The notes under the pieces were generated by a model. The model had not been told where the DNA came from and made no database searches. It saw only the letters and a program-made list of their open reading frames with translations. Below are positions 1 to 5,948 of a DNA stretch of 5,948 nt, in pieces. The DNA is taken from NCBI GenBank assembly GCA_015232735.1, contig JADFZC010000172.1:1-5948 (forward strand). The letters run 5' to 3'. The stretch's first letter is position 1; the number at the start of each line of letters is the position of its first letter. A program made the translations under genes and the position numbers. This DNA comes from Oligoflexales bacterium (lineage in GTDB: Bacteria > Bdellovibrionota > Oligoflexia > Oligoflexales > Oligoflexaceae).

Positions 1-54
1 GGATTTTTTAGGCGACGAGCAACGCCGAGTCATGGCTTTTTCAACAGGCTCTAA
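1..54. repeat. Possible fragment of a dispersed intergenic repeat
   Basis: These bases follow the last gene and contain no reading frame. They hold a small inverted repeat (GGCG at 11-14 and CGCC at 23-26, eight-base loop) and the motif CTTTTTCAACAGGCTC at about 36-51. Motifs of the TTTTTCAACAGGCT kind recur between genes in many deltaproteobacterial genomes as far as I recall, but only one copy is visible here, so repeat status cannot be shown. On the minus strand the hairpin is followed by TAAAAAA rather than a T-run, so it is not a standard terminator for the upstream genes. Confidence 0.3.
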
Positions 55-62
55 AATAAAAA

Positions 63-569
63 CTACCAAAGATACCTTATTGTAAACAGGAGATCGAGGA
101 CGGCGTGTGTCTCAGGAGCCAGATAAAGTGTCGGGCCAAGCTCAAAATTTATCTGCAGCGGGGTTTGAGGGATAAAAAATTGAATGCCAAGAGGTATCCT
201 GCCTCCAAGCAGGGATACGGACCCCTTGTCATCCTTGGAGTACCAATCCAGCTTTTTCTTCCTGAGACTGCCGCCCGCGACACCAGCGCCGTAATAAAAG
301 ACAATTTGCTCCGCGTCCTCTATCAAGTTCAGATGTGAAGAGCAATAATCGGCTGTCAGATAAAAGTTGCCGGACCCTGCTGAAGAAAGAAGTCCTTGGG
401 TAAAATTGGAGTTGTCAAGGCGGTAGTAGAGAGATAGCCCCTCCCTGCTTCCTATTGAAATACCAATACCTGTGTCATTGGTAGATGTGTACGGTTCATG
501 TTCTGCATAGGCTAAAGGCAGATGCAGGATAAAAAAGAAAACCACGGTAAAAAAGCGGAAACTTTTCAT
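63..569 (-). CDS. Small exported protein, probable outer-membrane beta-barrel, function unknown
   Basis: I do not recognise a named family with confidence. The 168-residue product starts with a clear signal peptide (MKSFRF, hydrophobic stretch to about residue 18, cleavage expected after AYA at 20-22). The mature part of about 146 residues has several stretches of alternating hydrophobic and polar residues: 34-51 (GIGISIG, LSLYYRLD), 68-76, 89-96 (IVFYYGAG), 117-133 (VSLLGG, PLGIQFFIP), 138-150 (LQINFELGPTLYL) and 157-168. It ends LFTIRYLW, a final amphipathic strand closing on an aromatic residue as outer-membrane barrels do. A polar, lysine-rich stretch at 103-116 could be a surface loop. 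The size fits an eight-stranded barrel. The style recalls the small DUF3996-like outer-membrane proteins, but that link is only a guess. The ATG is well supported by AAGGAGG eleven bases upstream. It follows speD by 54 bases. A single cysteine (C76) remains after signal cleavage. Confidence 0.8.
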   Translation of the reverse strand: MKSFRFFTVVFFFILHLPLAYAEHEPYTSTNDTGIGISIGSREGLSLYYRLDNSNFTQGLLSSAGSGNFYLTADYCSSHLNLIEDAEQIVFYYGAGVAGGSLRKKKLDWYSKDDKGSVSLLGGRIPLGIQFFIPQTPLQINFELGPTLYLAPETHAVLDLLFTIRYLW

Positions 570-580
570 TTTCTAAGAAA

Positions 581-587
581 CCTCCTT
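581..587 (-). promoter_or_regulatory. Strong ribosome binding site of the small exported protein
   Basis: AAGGAGG on the minus strand, eleven bases before the ATG at 569. It is a near-perfect Shine-Dalgarno at slightly long spacing, and is good evidence that this unassigned frame is translated. Confidence 0.75.
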
Positions 588-605
588 AGGGAAGATTGCC
601 AGGAG

Positions 606-635
606 AATATATCACAACGGCAACTAGTCGCTCAA
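606..635 (-). promoter_or_regulatory. Possible sigma70-like promoter for the small exported protein
   Basis: On the minus strand TTGAGC (635-630) and TATATT (611-606) are separated by 18 bases. They match the -35 and -10 consensus at four and five of six bases. Transcription would begin near 599 and give a leader of about 30 bases holding the strong ribosome site. The -35 falls in the last codons of speD. Such matches arise by chance in AT-rich DNA, so this is a candidate only; it would allow the last gene to be expressed apart from speD. Confidence 0.3.
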
Positions 636-1406
636 CATATGAATGACTCCTTTCATCTCCCGGCTGACGGCTTCAAGATAAAATTTGGCCTCTTCCCCTG
701 TTACTGAAGCGGGATCCAGGAAGTATGAGGCTTCATTCATATTTGTTCTTCGTAATTTGGTCTGCCAGATGTTTTCTGATTCAAGATTGAGGTCCGTGTG
801 TTGATAATCAAGCAGAACCTTCGGATTGATATAACTGGATATGCCGGCCATTGCATGATCCAGATAAATCCTCCTGTCCTCATGGTCCCTTGTAAATCCT
901 CTGACCTTGTAATCGATTATGACTACATCGGAATCAAATGCATCAAACATGTAATTGAGCGCTTTTAGAGGCGATATTTCACCGCAGGTTGAAATTTCAA
1001 TATCGGTGCGAAATGAACAGACCATCCCTTTCGCCCTGAAATCGGGGTAGGTATGGGCGCAAATATGGCTTTTGTCAAGGTGCAAAAATGCTCCATTCAT
1101 CTTTCTCTCCTCACCCATGAGAATCAGTGAGCTTGCACCCCATGGGTCATAATCGTGGTCGGAGACGGCCAAGACCTTCGCCTCGATTATTTCACATATA
1201 TTCTTAAGAATTCTTGTTATTTTCGCTGCGTTATATCTTTTCTGGACGTAATCGATGTAGGTGCCTCTTTCAAAATCATTTCTGGCGACACAAAAATCAT
1301 ACAGGTTGAAATTCAGCGATTTTGTCAGATTGTTAAAACCTTCCATGTGTACGGTCTTGCCTCTTGGGACAAGGCGCCTTAACAGTGAGCCGCTCCGTTC
1401 CTCCAT
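624..1406 (-). CDS. speD: S-adenosylmethionine decarboxylase proenzyme, E. coli type (SpeD)
   Basis: SpeD decarboxylates S-adenosylmethionine to give the aminopropyl donor for spermidine synthesis. It is made as a proenzyme that cuts itself into two chains and turns the new N-terminal serine into a pyruvoyl cofactor. The 260-residue product matches the long enterobacterial class (E. coli, 264). GFNNLTKSL is at 23-31, the self-cleavage site HLDKSHICAHTYP is at 109-121 with cleavage expected between K112 and S113, and DIEISTCGEISPLKALNY is at 135-152 with the conserved C141. YKVRGFTRD follows at 166-174. The ATG at 1406 is chosen because AAGGAG lies nine bases upstream; it gives about 14 more N-terminal residues than E. 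coli, several of them basic. A second ATG at residue 21 has no good ribosome site. The loop before the cleavage site is about 13 residues shorter than in E. coli. No speE (spermidine synthase) is present in the window. The gene sits 18 bases after lptD and is probably cotranscribed. Confidence 0.96.
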   Translation of the reverse strand: MEERSGSLLRRLVPRGKTVHMEGFNNLTKSLNFNLYDFCVARNDFERGTYIDYVQKRYNAAKITRILKNICEIIEAKVLAVSDHDYDPWGASSLILMGEERKMNGAFLHLDKSHICAHTYPDFRAKGMVCSFRTDIEISTCGEISPLKALNYMFDAFDSDVVIIDYKVRGFTRDHEDRRIYLDHAMAGISSYINPKVLLDYQHTDLNLESENIWQTKLRRTNMNEASYFLDPASVTGEEAKFYLEAVSREMKGVIHMLSD

Positions 1407-1415
1407 AAAATGGCT

Positions 1416-1421
1416 CTCCTT
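1416..1421 (-). promoter_or_regulatory. Ribosome binding site of speD
   Basis: AAGGAG on the minus strand, nine bases before the ATG at 1406, in the short gap after the lptD stop. It supports the longer SpeD N-terminus over the internal ATG at residue 21. Confidence 0.75.
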
Positions 1422-1424
1422 TTC

Positions 1425-4400
1425 CTATTGAGGCTGATGAATATCGTTCGGGGCGATTTTCTGGAGCTGCGGCGAGACGTCGAGAGGTCTGTTCTGCCCC
1501 AAAAATATCACTGCGAGCTGCACGACATACTGCGCATATTTTTCATCCTGGTTCAAATCTTTCGACCTGAGAAATCGAAGTCCCCAGCAGCCGGATTTTG
1601 GATAGTATTCAAGTCCGACCCTCGTCTCATACTGCTCCTCCTGGTTTTCAACCCCTTTTCTCAGGTAGCTGATAGTCGTCCCGACCTGTTGACTCAAGGC
1701 ACTTGAGATGACTACTGAGCGCGTGGTCGTCTGACTGACGCTCATCGTGTCGGTGGCTGCGTCATATGAGGTGGCCTTGTTCAGCGTGTAGGCCAGCGAG
1801 AGGGAAGTTGCAAAAAAGGCAGGAAGTCCAAGATTGAATCCCACCTCTGTGGCGAGTTTTTTATAGGTGTTATATATCACATGGTTCGTCAGTGAATAGC
1901 CCTTCCAGTTTAACGTCAGATCCGCTGATGGTCCGGACCATGATTCGGTGAGATTGTAGTATGGGACAATGCCAGGGGCGTTTGGTCCTCCGGCCGCCTC
2001 AAGCTCCTTGTTTTTTCGTATCTGCTTGCGCCGGATGTCTTCCAGAAGGAAATCGAAGCTCATCGAAGCGTTAAAATTTACAGGTTCCTGTTCTTTATCT
2101 GTTTTTAATAGATATCTGTTGATATACCAATTGGACTCGTTGTTTGGATCAAACATATCCTTATGGGAGCTTACGGGCAAATCCATACTGTAGGTCAGTT
2201 CGCGCAATGCCCTTTGTCTGTAGGTCTCTTTTGCCGAATCGTCGCTTTTATCCTTTTCGGCACCCCTTTTAAGCTCCCATGCCCTGCTGTAGGTTCTCCA
2301 TCTTTGGCTTGTGGAGAAGGAAATTCTCTCATGCTTGATCATAGAATCCTCATATCCTGCGGCATCGTCGTTGGAGTCAAAGGAGTCGCGGTCACTCGCA
2401 AAATAAACCTGTGGGACGCCCCTGTACTTTTTAGGCTCCTCGTACGCCCCCCTCCTTGCAACAACGGGTCTCGTCGAAAGGCCCACAGACCAGTTTGTAA
2501 TATGATGGACATAGGTTTTTCCAACACCTTCCTCCTCCCAGTTGTCGGGCTGAAGAAACATTGGAAGAGGCCCTTTTCCATCGATGGGCAGATTGAAGTT
2601 GACAGCACTGCGCCACGAGTTAATGCTGCTTTTTTCGGTTTCCAGTCCCCTGTGCTGAATGTTCCTTGCTTCAAGTTCCGTGAAGTGATCGACGGTTATG
2701 ATGCTTCTGCTGAGAAGGGGAGAGACCAGCTTGAATCTTCCCCTCTGCCATAATCCATCCCTGAGATAATATCCGCTGCCCTGATCTTTTGCGGTACTCT
2801 GGTTCTTCATATCGGTAATAGGGATATGGTCCCCTGAGAACTCTCCATAAACCGGTACCGGCAGTATTCTGAAAGGATCTAGGTTGTATATCCTGGACTG
2901 AAAGTAGACGGTGCCGGGCATTTGAAGACCCTGGAACCGTTCGTTCATAAAAACATAATCCGCAAAGCGGCTGTGGGTACCGATATAAAACTCCTTGGCG
3001 TCAAGATGCACGGCCGCCTTGGCTGTGGAAAAGACATTTCCGAAACTCGTGGGAGCAAACGCCTCTTCAAATTTATCGGTTACGGCAAGATCTTCCACGT
3101 ATCTGTGATCGCTTCTGACAGTGCCGTGACTGACCAGTGACAGCCGAGGGGCGACTATGGCCTGCCCTCTCCATTCCTGCATCCCCCTCCATGTATTCGA
3201 AGGAGTTGCAAGACCGGCCTTTATCCCTTCCTCGCATTGGGCAATTTCCTCGGGGGTGACCTTGCCTTCCTTCACAACGCAGTAGCGATGGGAAGGATCC
3301 AGATGGTACTCAAGAATTCTCAGCCTTGTATTTCTCTGGTCGTTCCAGTATTTATCCCTGATGGTCTCCATCCTGAGGGACCAGCCGGAATACTCCCTGA
3401 TTTCATGGCGCAGTTCCAGTCCCAGACGGGTTCCTCTTTTCTCAAAGATGTCTGTTGTAACGGTCGAATCGAAATTATCCGCAAAATCAAAAAAGACAGG
3501 CTGGGTGAATACTGTGCCTGAAACCCTGTTTCCGGTACTGAGGGTCGGGACAAGAAATCCGGACTGCCTGACACTTTTTATTGGAAGTTTCAAATAGGGA
3601 AGATACAGAACCGGTACCCCTTTGATTTCCAGGATCGGATGCTGCATATCCACATATCCCCCGACCTGGGCGTCAATCTGGTTGGCCCTGAATCCCCATG
3701 CAGGAGTTTCGTCATCCTCACATTTGCATGGGCTCCAGACTGCATTGTATGCCCTGTAGTCATTGCCACTTGTTCTTTCCATTATGTCGCCGTTCATCCT
3801 GAAATATGATGTGCGGCCGAAAGGTTTTGTCGGAATTCCAGAAATACCCCGGGATTTTTCCCAGTACTCCCGTCTTTTGAGAAAGCTGCTTCTTCTTTCC
3901 TTGTCAATGTTGAGGCTGGCCGGATTTTCCTGTGTTGCCGCAAGTTCCTCCTGTTCCAGGGCAAGCGCGTAATCTTCAACAAGCTCCGGACTGGGTTTGT
4001 CACCGGGTTTTGCGGATTTTCTGAATTCATCTCTCATGTTGTTTTTACGGCCGGCAAGATGGTCGAGCCTTTTTTTTCTTCCGGCCTCGAATTTCAATTC
4101 CTCCTGGGTGAATCCCAGAAGTTCATTGGAAACTTTTTGAACCTTGTCGCCGTCGAAGGCCACCAGCAGGACGTCATCGATCTTCATATCACCTGTAATC
4201 CAATGATATTCCAATCTTGTGCCTGTGAAAACCTGAGTGGACGTCAGAAGCACTATGTGTCCGGTTGCGATCATGGTTTCGCTTTTTTTATCGACCTCGA
4301 TCTTGTCGGCTGTAATCATGCTGCCGAATCCTATGGCTACCACATCCCCCTCGAAAAGGGATTTGTCAAATTTTTTTGTCATGCCTATAGTTCGTGCATC

Positions 4401-4691
4401 ATAAAACATCTCAGGCCCTATCGGTTCATAGCCTTCGAGATCTGGAGGTGGCGGATCACCCGCTTTATCGTCTTGAGGGGTGGGCTGTGTTGTCCCTTTG
4501 TCTGCCGAGGTCTCCTTTTCCGTTTTCAGAGGTTTGTCAATATCCGGTTTGTTAGAAGGTTCACTTTGGGCGGACTTTCCCCCCATATCAGGTTTTTCAA
4601 CTGTTGTTTTGATATCTTCCTGTTGCGATAGAGCCATTTCAGACACTAAACCGATCAAAACTCCAATCGCCGACCAAAGTATCTTCAGCAA
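1425..4691 (-). CDS. lptD: LPS-assembly protein LptD (outer-membrane LPS translocon)
   Basis: LptD, with the lipoprotein LptE, forms the outer-membrane pore that inserts lipopolysaccharide into the outer leaflet. I place the start at a TTG at 4691 (1088 residues): it has GAGGA six bases upstream and yields a compact signal peptide beginning MLKILWSAIGVLIGL, cut near ALS-QQ. The longest frame begins with a GTG at 4730 (1101 residues), whose Shine-Dalgarno-like bases sit too close; numbers below use that frame. Residues 37-104 form a Pro/Lys/Asp-rich linker. The LptA/OstA-like domain starts near 130 (ITADKIEVD, TGHIVLL) and is followed by a charged insertion at about 200-303. The LptD hallmark lies at 372-400 (VPVLYLPYLKLPIK, RQSGFLVPTL), followed by the C-terminal beta-barrel with a last strand near 1067-1078 and a 23-residue tail. 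Cysteines are C335, C337, C484, C499 and C1048. It is much longer than E. coli LptD (784). It overlaps folC by 53 bases and precedes speD by 18. Confidence 0.95.
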   Translation of the reverse strand: MLKILWSAIGVLIGLVSEMALSQQEDIKTTVEKPDMGGKSAQSEPSNKPDIDKPLKTEKETSADKGTTQPTPQDDKAGDPPPPDLEGYEPIGPEMFYDARTIGMTKKFDKSLFEGDVVAIGFGSMITADKIEVDKKSETMIATGHIVLLTSTQVFTGTRLEYHWITGDMKIDDVLLVAFDGDKVQKVSNELLGFTQEELKFEAGRKKRLDHLAGRKNNMRDEFRKSAKPGDKPSPELVEDYALALEQEELAATQENPASLNIDKERRSSFLKRREYWEKSRGISGIPTKPFGRTSYFRMNGDIMERTSGNDYRAYNAVWSPCKCEDDETPAWGFRANQIDAQVGGYVDMQHPILEIKGVPVLYLPYLKLPIKSVRQSGFLVPTLSTGNRVSGTVFTQPVFFDFADNFDSTVTTDIFEKRGTRLGLELRHEIREYSGWSLRMETIRDKYWNDQRNTRLRILEYHLDPSHRYCVVKEGKVTPEEIAQCEEGIKAGLATPSNTWRGMQEWRGQAIVAPRLSLVSHGTVRSDHRYVEDLAVTDKFEEAFAPTSFGNVFSTAKAAVHLDAKEFYIGTHSRFADYVFMNERFQGLQMPGTVYFQSRIYNLDPFRILPVPVYGEFSGDHIPITDMKNQSTAKDQGSGYYLRDGLWQRGRFKLVSPLLSRSIITVDHFTELEARNIQHRGLETEKSSINSWRSAVNFNLPIDGKGPLPMFLQPDNWEEEGVGKTYVHHITNWSVGLSTRPVVARRGAYEEPKKYRGVPQVYFASDRDSFDSNDDAAGYEDSMIKHERISFSTSQRWRTYSRAWELKRGAEKDKSDDSAKETYRQRALRELTYSMDLPVSSHKDMFDPNNESNWYINRYLLKTDKEQEPVNFNASMSFDFLLEDIRRKQIRKNKELEAAGGPNAPGIVPYYNLTESWSGPSADLTLNWKGYSLTNHVIYNTYKKLATEVGFNLGLPAFFATSLSLAYTLNKATSYDAATDTMSVSQTTTRSVVISSALSQQVGTTISYLRKGVENQEEQYETRVGLEYYPKSGCWGLRFLRSKDLNQDEKYAQYVVQLAVIFLGQNRPLDVSPQLQKIAPNDIHQPQ

Positions 4692-5948
4692 CCATTTTCC
4701 TCGGGAATTTTGAAAAGTATTCAAGTACACTACCTACCGCCAAAACAGATCCACAAATAACATAAGGTTCTTCACCTGATAACGCCAAACTTCCACTTGC
4801 GGACCACAAATCTGCAAATGACTCGTACAATTTCAGACTTCGATGTCTTTCTGCAAGGTCATCCAATTTGATTGTTCTTTCATGATCAATCTTAAATAGC
4901 ACAATGGGGTCCAAAATGCCTTTTAAAATATCTAACATAGGATTAATGTCTTTATCATTAAGAATACTCACAATACCCGGAACTCTTTTTTTGCCTTGTA
5001 TGGAGAGAGCTGCCCGCAGGCTTTTTTCAAACTCTGTAACCCCATCGATATTATGGCAGACATCCATCAGGACACACTTCTCGCTCCCGTCGGCCCTTTT
5101 TACCTTGGTTCTGAAGAAACGCCCTGCCATGCTGGGAGACCATGGGATATCTGTCCTTGGAAAAGTTGATGCCACCTCGCGGGCACTTGTAAGTTTATTT
5201 TCCTTTGAAATACATTTTTCCCGATACCAGTGGAACACAGCCATTGCCAGACAGAAGTTGTTCTTCAAATACTGGGCGGATTTTGAAAGGATAGCGGGCA
5301 TTTTGACGTTAAGGGGAGAAAGCCCGGGGATGGTGATATAAATTTCATCATCATTCATTCCAAAATGTGTTCCAAGTTTCCATAATGGACAATTCATTTC
5401 CGAGAGCGTGTCTATAAATAAATCATATGCCTGCCTGTCCTGATAAAGTTCCCCGCCGCTTCCCAAAAAAAGTGGCCTGTCCCTTCTGGCAATTCCAAGT
5501 TTTTCCCTTGTTATTGAATATAGAGTGGTTCCAAGAAATTTCTGGTGATCCCTGCCGATGCCCACAATAACTGAGGCCAGCGGATTTGATATGTTGCTTG
5601 CATCAAGCCGTCCACCCATTCCAACCTCCAGGACATTTATATCGCAGCCCAGGGATTCGAATATTTTGAAGGCTATAAGTGCGGTGACTTCAAAGAAAGA
5701 AAGGGCATCGTAAATATCGGCCGGAAGTTCCCTTTTTATTTTTTCCCAAAAATCAAAGATGATCTGATCCGTTATCTGGGTGTGGGAACATTGGATTCTC
5801 TCACAAAATTCGACAAGATGCGGGGAAGTGAAAAGTCCGGCCCTCAAGCCTGAGGCGGCAAGAAAATTCCAAAGCAGGCCGCTCGTTGTTCCTTTGCCAT
5901 TCGTTCCGCCTACCAGGATTGCAGGGATATCATAACCAGGTTTGTCCA
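4639..5948 (-). CDS. folC: Bifunctional folylpolyglutamate synthase/dihydrofolate synthase FolC (5' end missing)
   Basis: FolC joins L-glutamate to dihydropteroate and extends the polyglutamate tail of folates in the cytoplasm, using ATP. The frame is open to the window edge and 435 residues are visible; the only in-frame start codon near the 5' end, a TTG at 5847, lies after the P-loop and cannot be the true start. Counting from the first visible residue, the ATP-binding P-loop GGTNGKGTT is at 13-21, FTSPHL at 39-44, the Mur-ligase-type EVGMGGRLDASN at 107-118, the metal-site DH followed by FLG at 133-138, and REKLGI (the lysine usually carbamylated in this family) at 147-152. AGR at 274-276 opens the C-terminal domain, DVCHNIDG is at 295-302 and CGSVLAVGS near 398-406. 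Compared with E. coli FolC about 45-50 N-terminal residues are probably missing. DVCHNI replaces the usual D-x-A-H-N-P. About 24 residues follow the usual C-terminal motif and overlap lptD. The family call is firm; substrate range is inferred. Confidence 0.95.
   Translation of the reverse strand, partial: DKPGYDIPAILVGGTNGKGTTSGLLWNFLAASGLRAGLFTSPHLVEFCERIQCSHTQITDQIIFDFWEKIKRELPADIYDALSFFEVTALIAFKIFESLGCDINVLEVGMGGRLDASNISNPLASVIVGIGRDHQKFLGTTLYSITREKLGIARRDRPLFLGSGGELYQDRQAYDLFIDTLSEMNCPLWKLGTHFGMNDDEIYITIPGLSPLNVKMPAILSKSAQYLKNNFCLAMAVFHWYREKCISKENKLTSAREVASTFPRTDIPWSPSMAGRFFRTKVKRADGSEKCVLMDVCHNIDGVTEFEKSLRAALSIQGKKRVPGIVSILNDKDINPMLDILKGILDPIVLFKIDHERTIKLDDLAERHRSLKLYESFADLWSASGSLALSGEEPYVICGSVLAVGSVLEYFSKFPRKMVAEDTLVGDWSFDRFSV
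4698..4702 (-). promoter_or_regulatory. Ribosome binding site deciding the lptD start
   Basis: GAGGA on the minus strand lies six bases before the TTG at 4691, inside the folC coding sequence. The earlier GTG (4730) has only GGTAGG ending two bases before it, which is too close. The later ATG at 4637, just after the folC stop, has no purine-rich site and would remove the signal peptide. This favours the TTG, but does not prove it. Confidence 0.55.

Noticed and set aside
11..26. Hairpin after the last gene as a rho-independent terminator
   Set aside because: The stem is only four base pairs and on the minus strand is followed by an A-run, not a T-run.
591..626. Terminator between speD and the small exported protein
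   Set aside because: Only a weak six-pair stem (GTTGCC with GGCAAT, including a wobble pair) with an 18-base loop and no T-tract.
2339..2674. 111-residue frame on the minus strand inside lptD
   Set aside because: The lptD frame continues unbroken through it with good barrel pattern, so it is neither a frameshift remnant nor a separate gene.
2163..2753. 196-residue open frame on the plus strand opposite lptD
   Set aside because: Antisense to the LptD barrel, with no family motif or convincing ribosome site; best explained as a shadow frame.
4059..4631. 190-residue open frame on the plus strand opposite lptD
   Set aside because: It lies wholly antisense to a clear LptD domain, has no recognisable motif, and its cysteine- and phenylalanine-rich composition is typical of a frame read off the reverse of a real gene.
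4904..5341. 145-residue open frame on the plus strand opposite folC
   Set aside because: Antisense to conserved FolC motifs and without recognisable features.
1..5948. A hidden novel system, such as defence genes, a mobile element or a CRISPR array
   Set aside because: Nearly all the sequence is accounted for by three well-known gene families and one small envelope protein; no repeat array, transposase, integrase or nuclease motif was seen on either strand.

Overview
The window looks like ordinary chromosomal housekeeping sequence from a Gram-negative bacterium. Four genes lie head to tail on the minus strand. Reading in the direction of transcription (high to low coordinates) they are folC (5' end cut by the window edge), lptD, speD (E. 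coli-type AdoMet decarboxylase) and a small exported, probably outer-membrane, protein of unknown function. LptD shows that the cell has a lipopolysaccharide-bearing outer membrane. From memory, folC followed by lptD is a familiar order in Desulfobacterota/deltaproteobacteria, often downstream of accD, and the moderate GC and long LptD fit that group. The taxon is an inference from gene order and style, not proven here.

Layout: 5948-4639 encodes the bifunctional folate enzyme FolC from just before its Walker A loop to its stop. lptD starts inside the 3' end of folC in another frame, so the LptD signal peptide and the FolC C-terminal tail share DNA. lptD fills the window down to 1425. speD follows after an 18-base gap that carries its ribosome binding site. 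A 54-base gap with a possible weak promoter and a strong Shine-Dalgarno separates speD from the 168-residue exported protein (569-63). The last 62 bases hold no gene, only a possible intergenic repeat fragment.

How the genes relate: the tight spacing suggests one transcription unit, with folC-lptD translation probably coupled. The functions (one-carbon cofactor synthesis, LPS export, polyamine synthesis, an envelope protein) do not form one pathway. I see no mobile element, CRISPR array, RNA gene or defence system. The points most worth a second look are the cysteine pattern of LptD (one of the two E. coli disulfides appears lost with both partners), a roughly 100-residue charged insertion in its periplasmic domain, the lptD start inside folC, and the unassigned small barrel-like protein.
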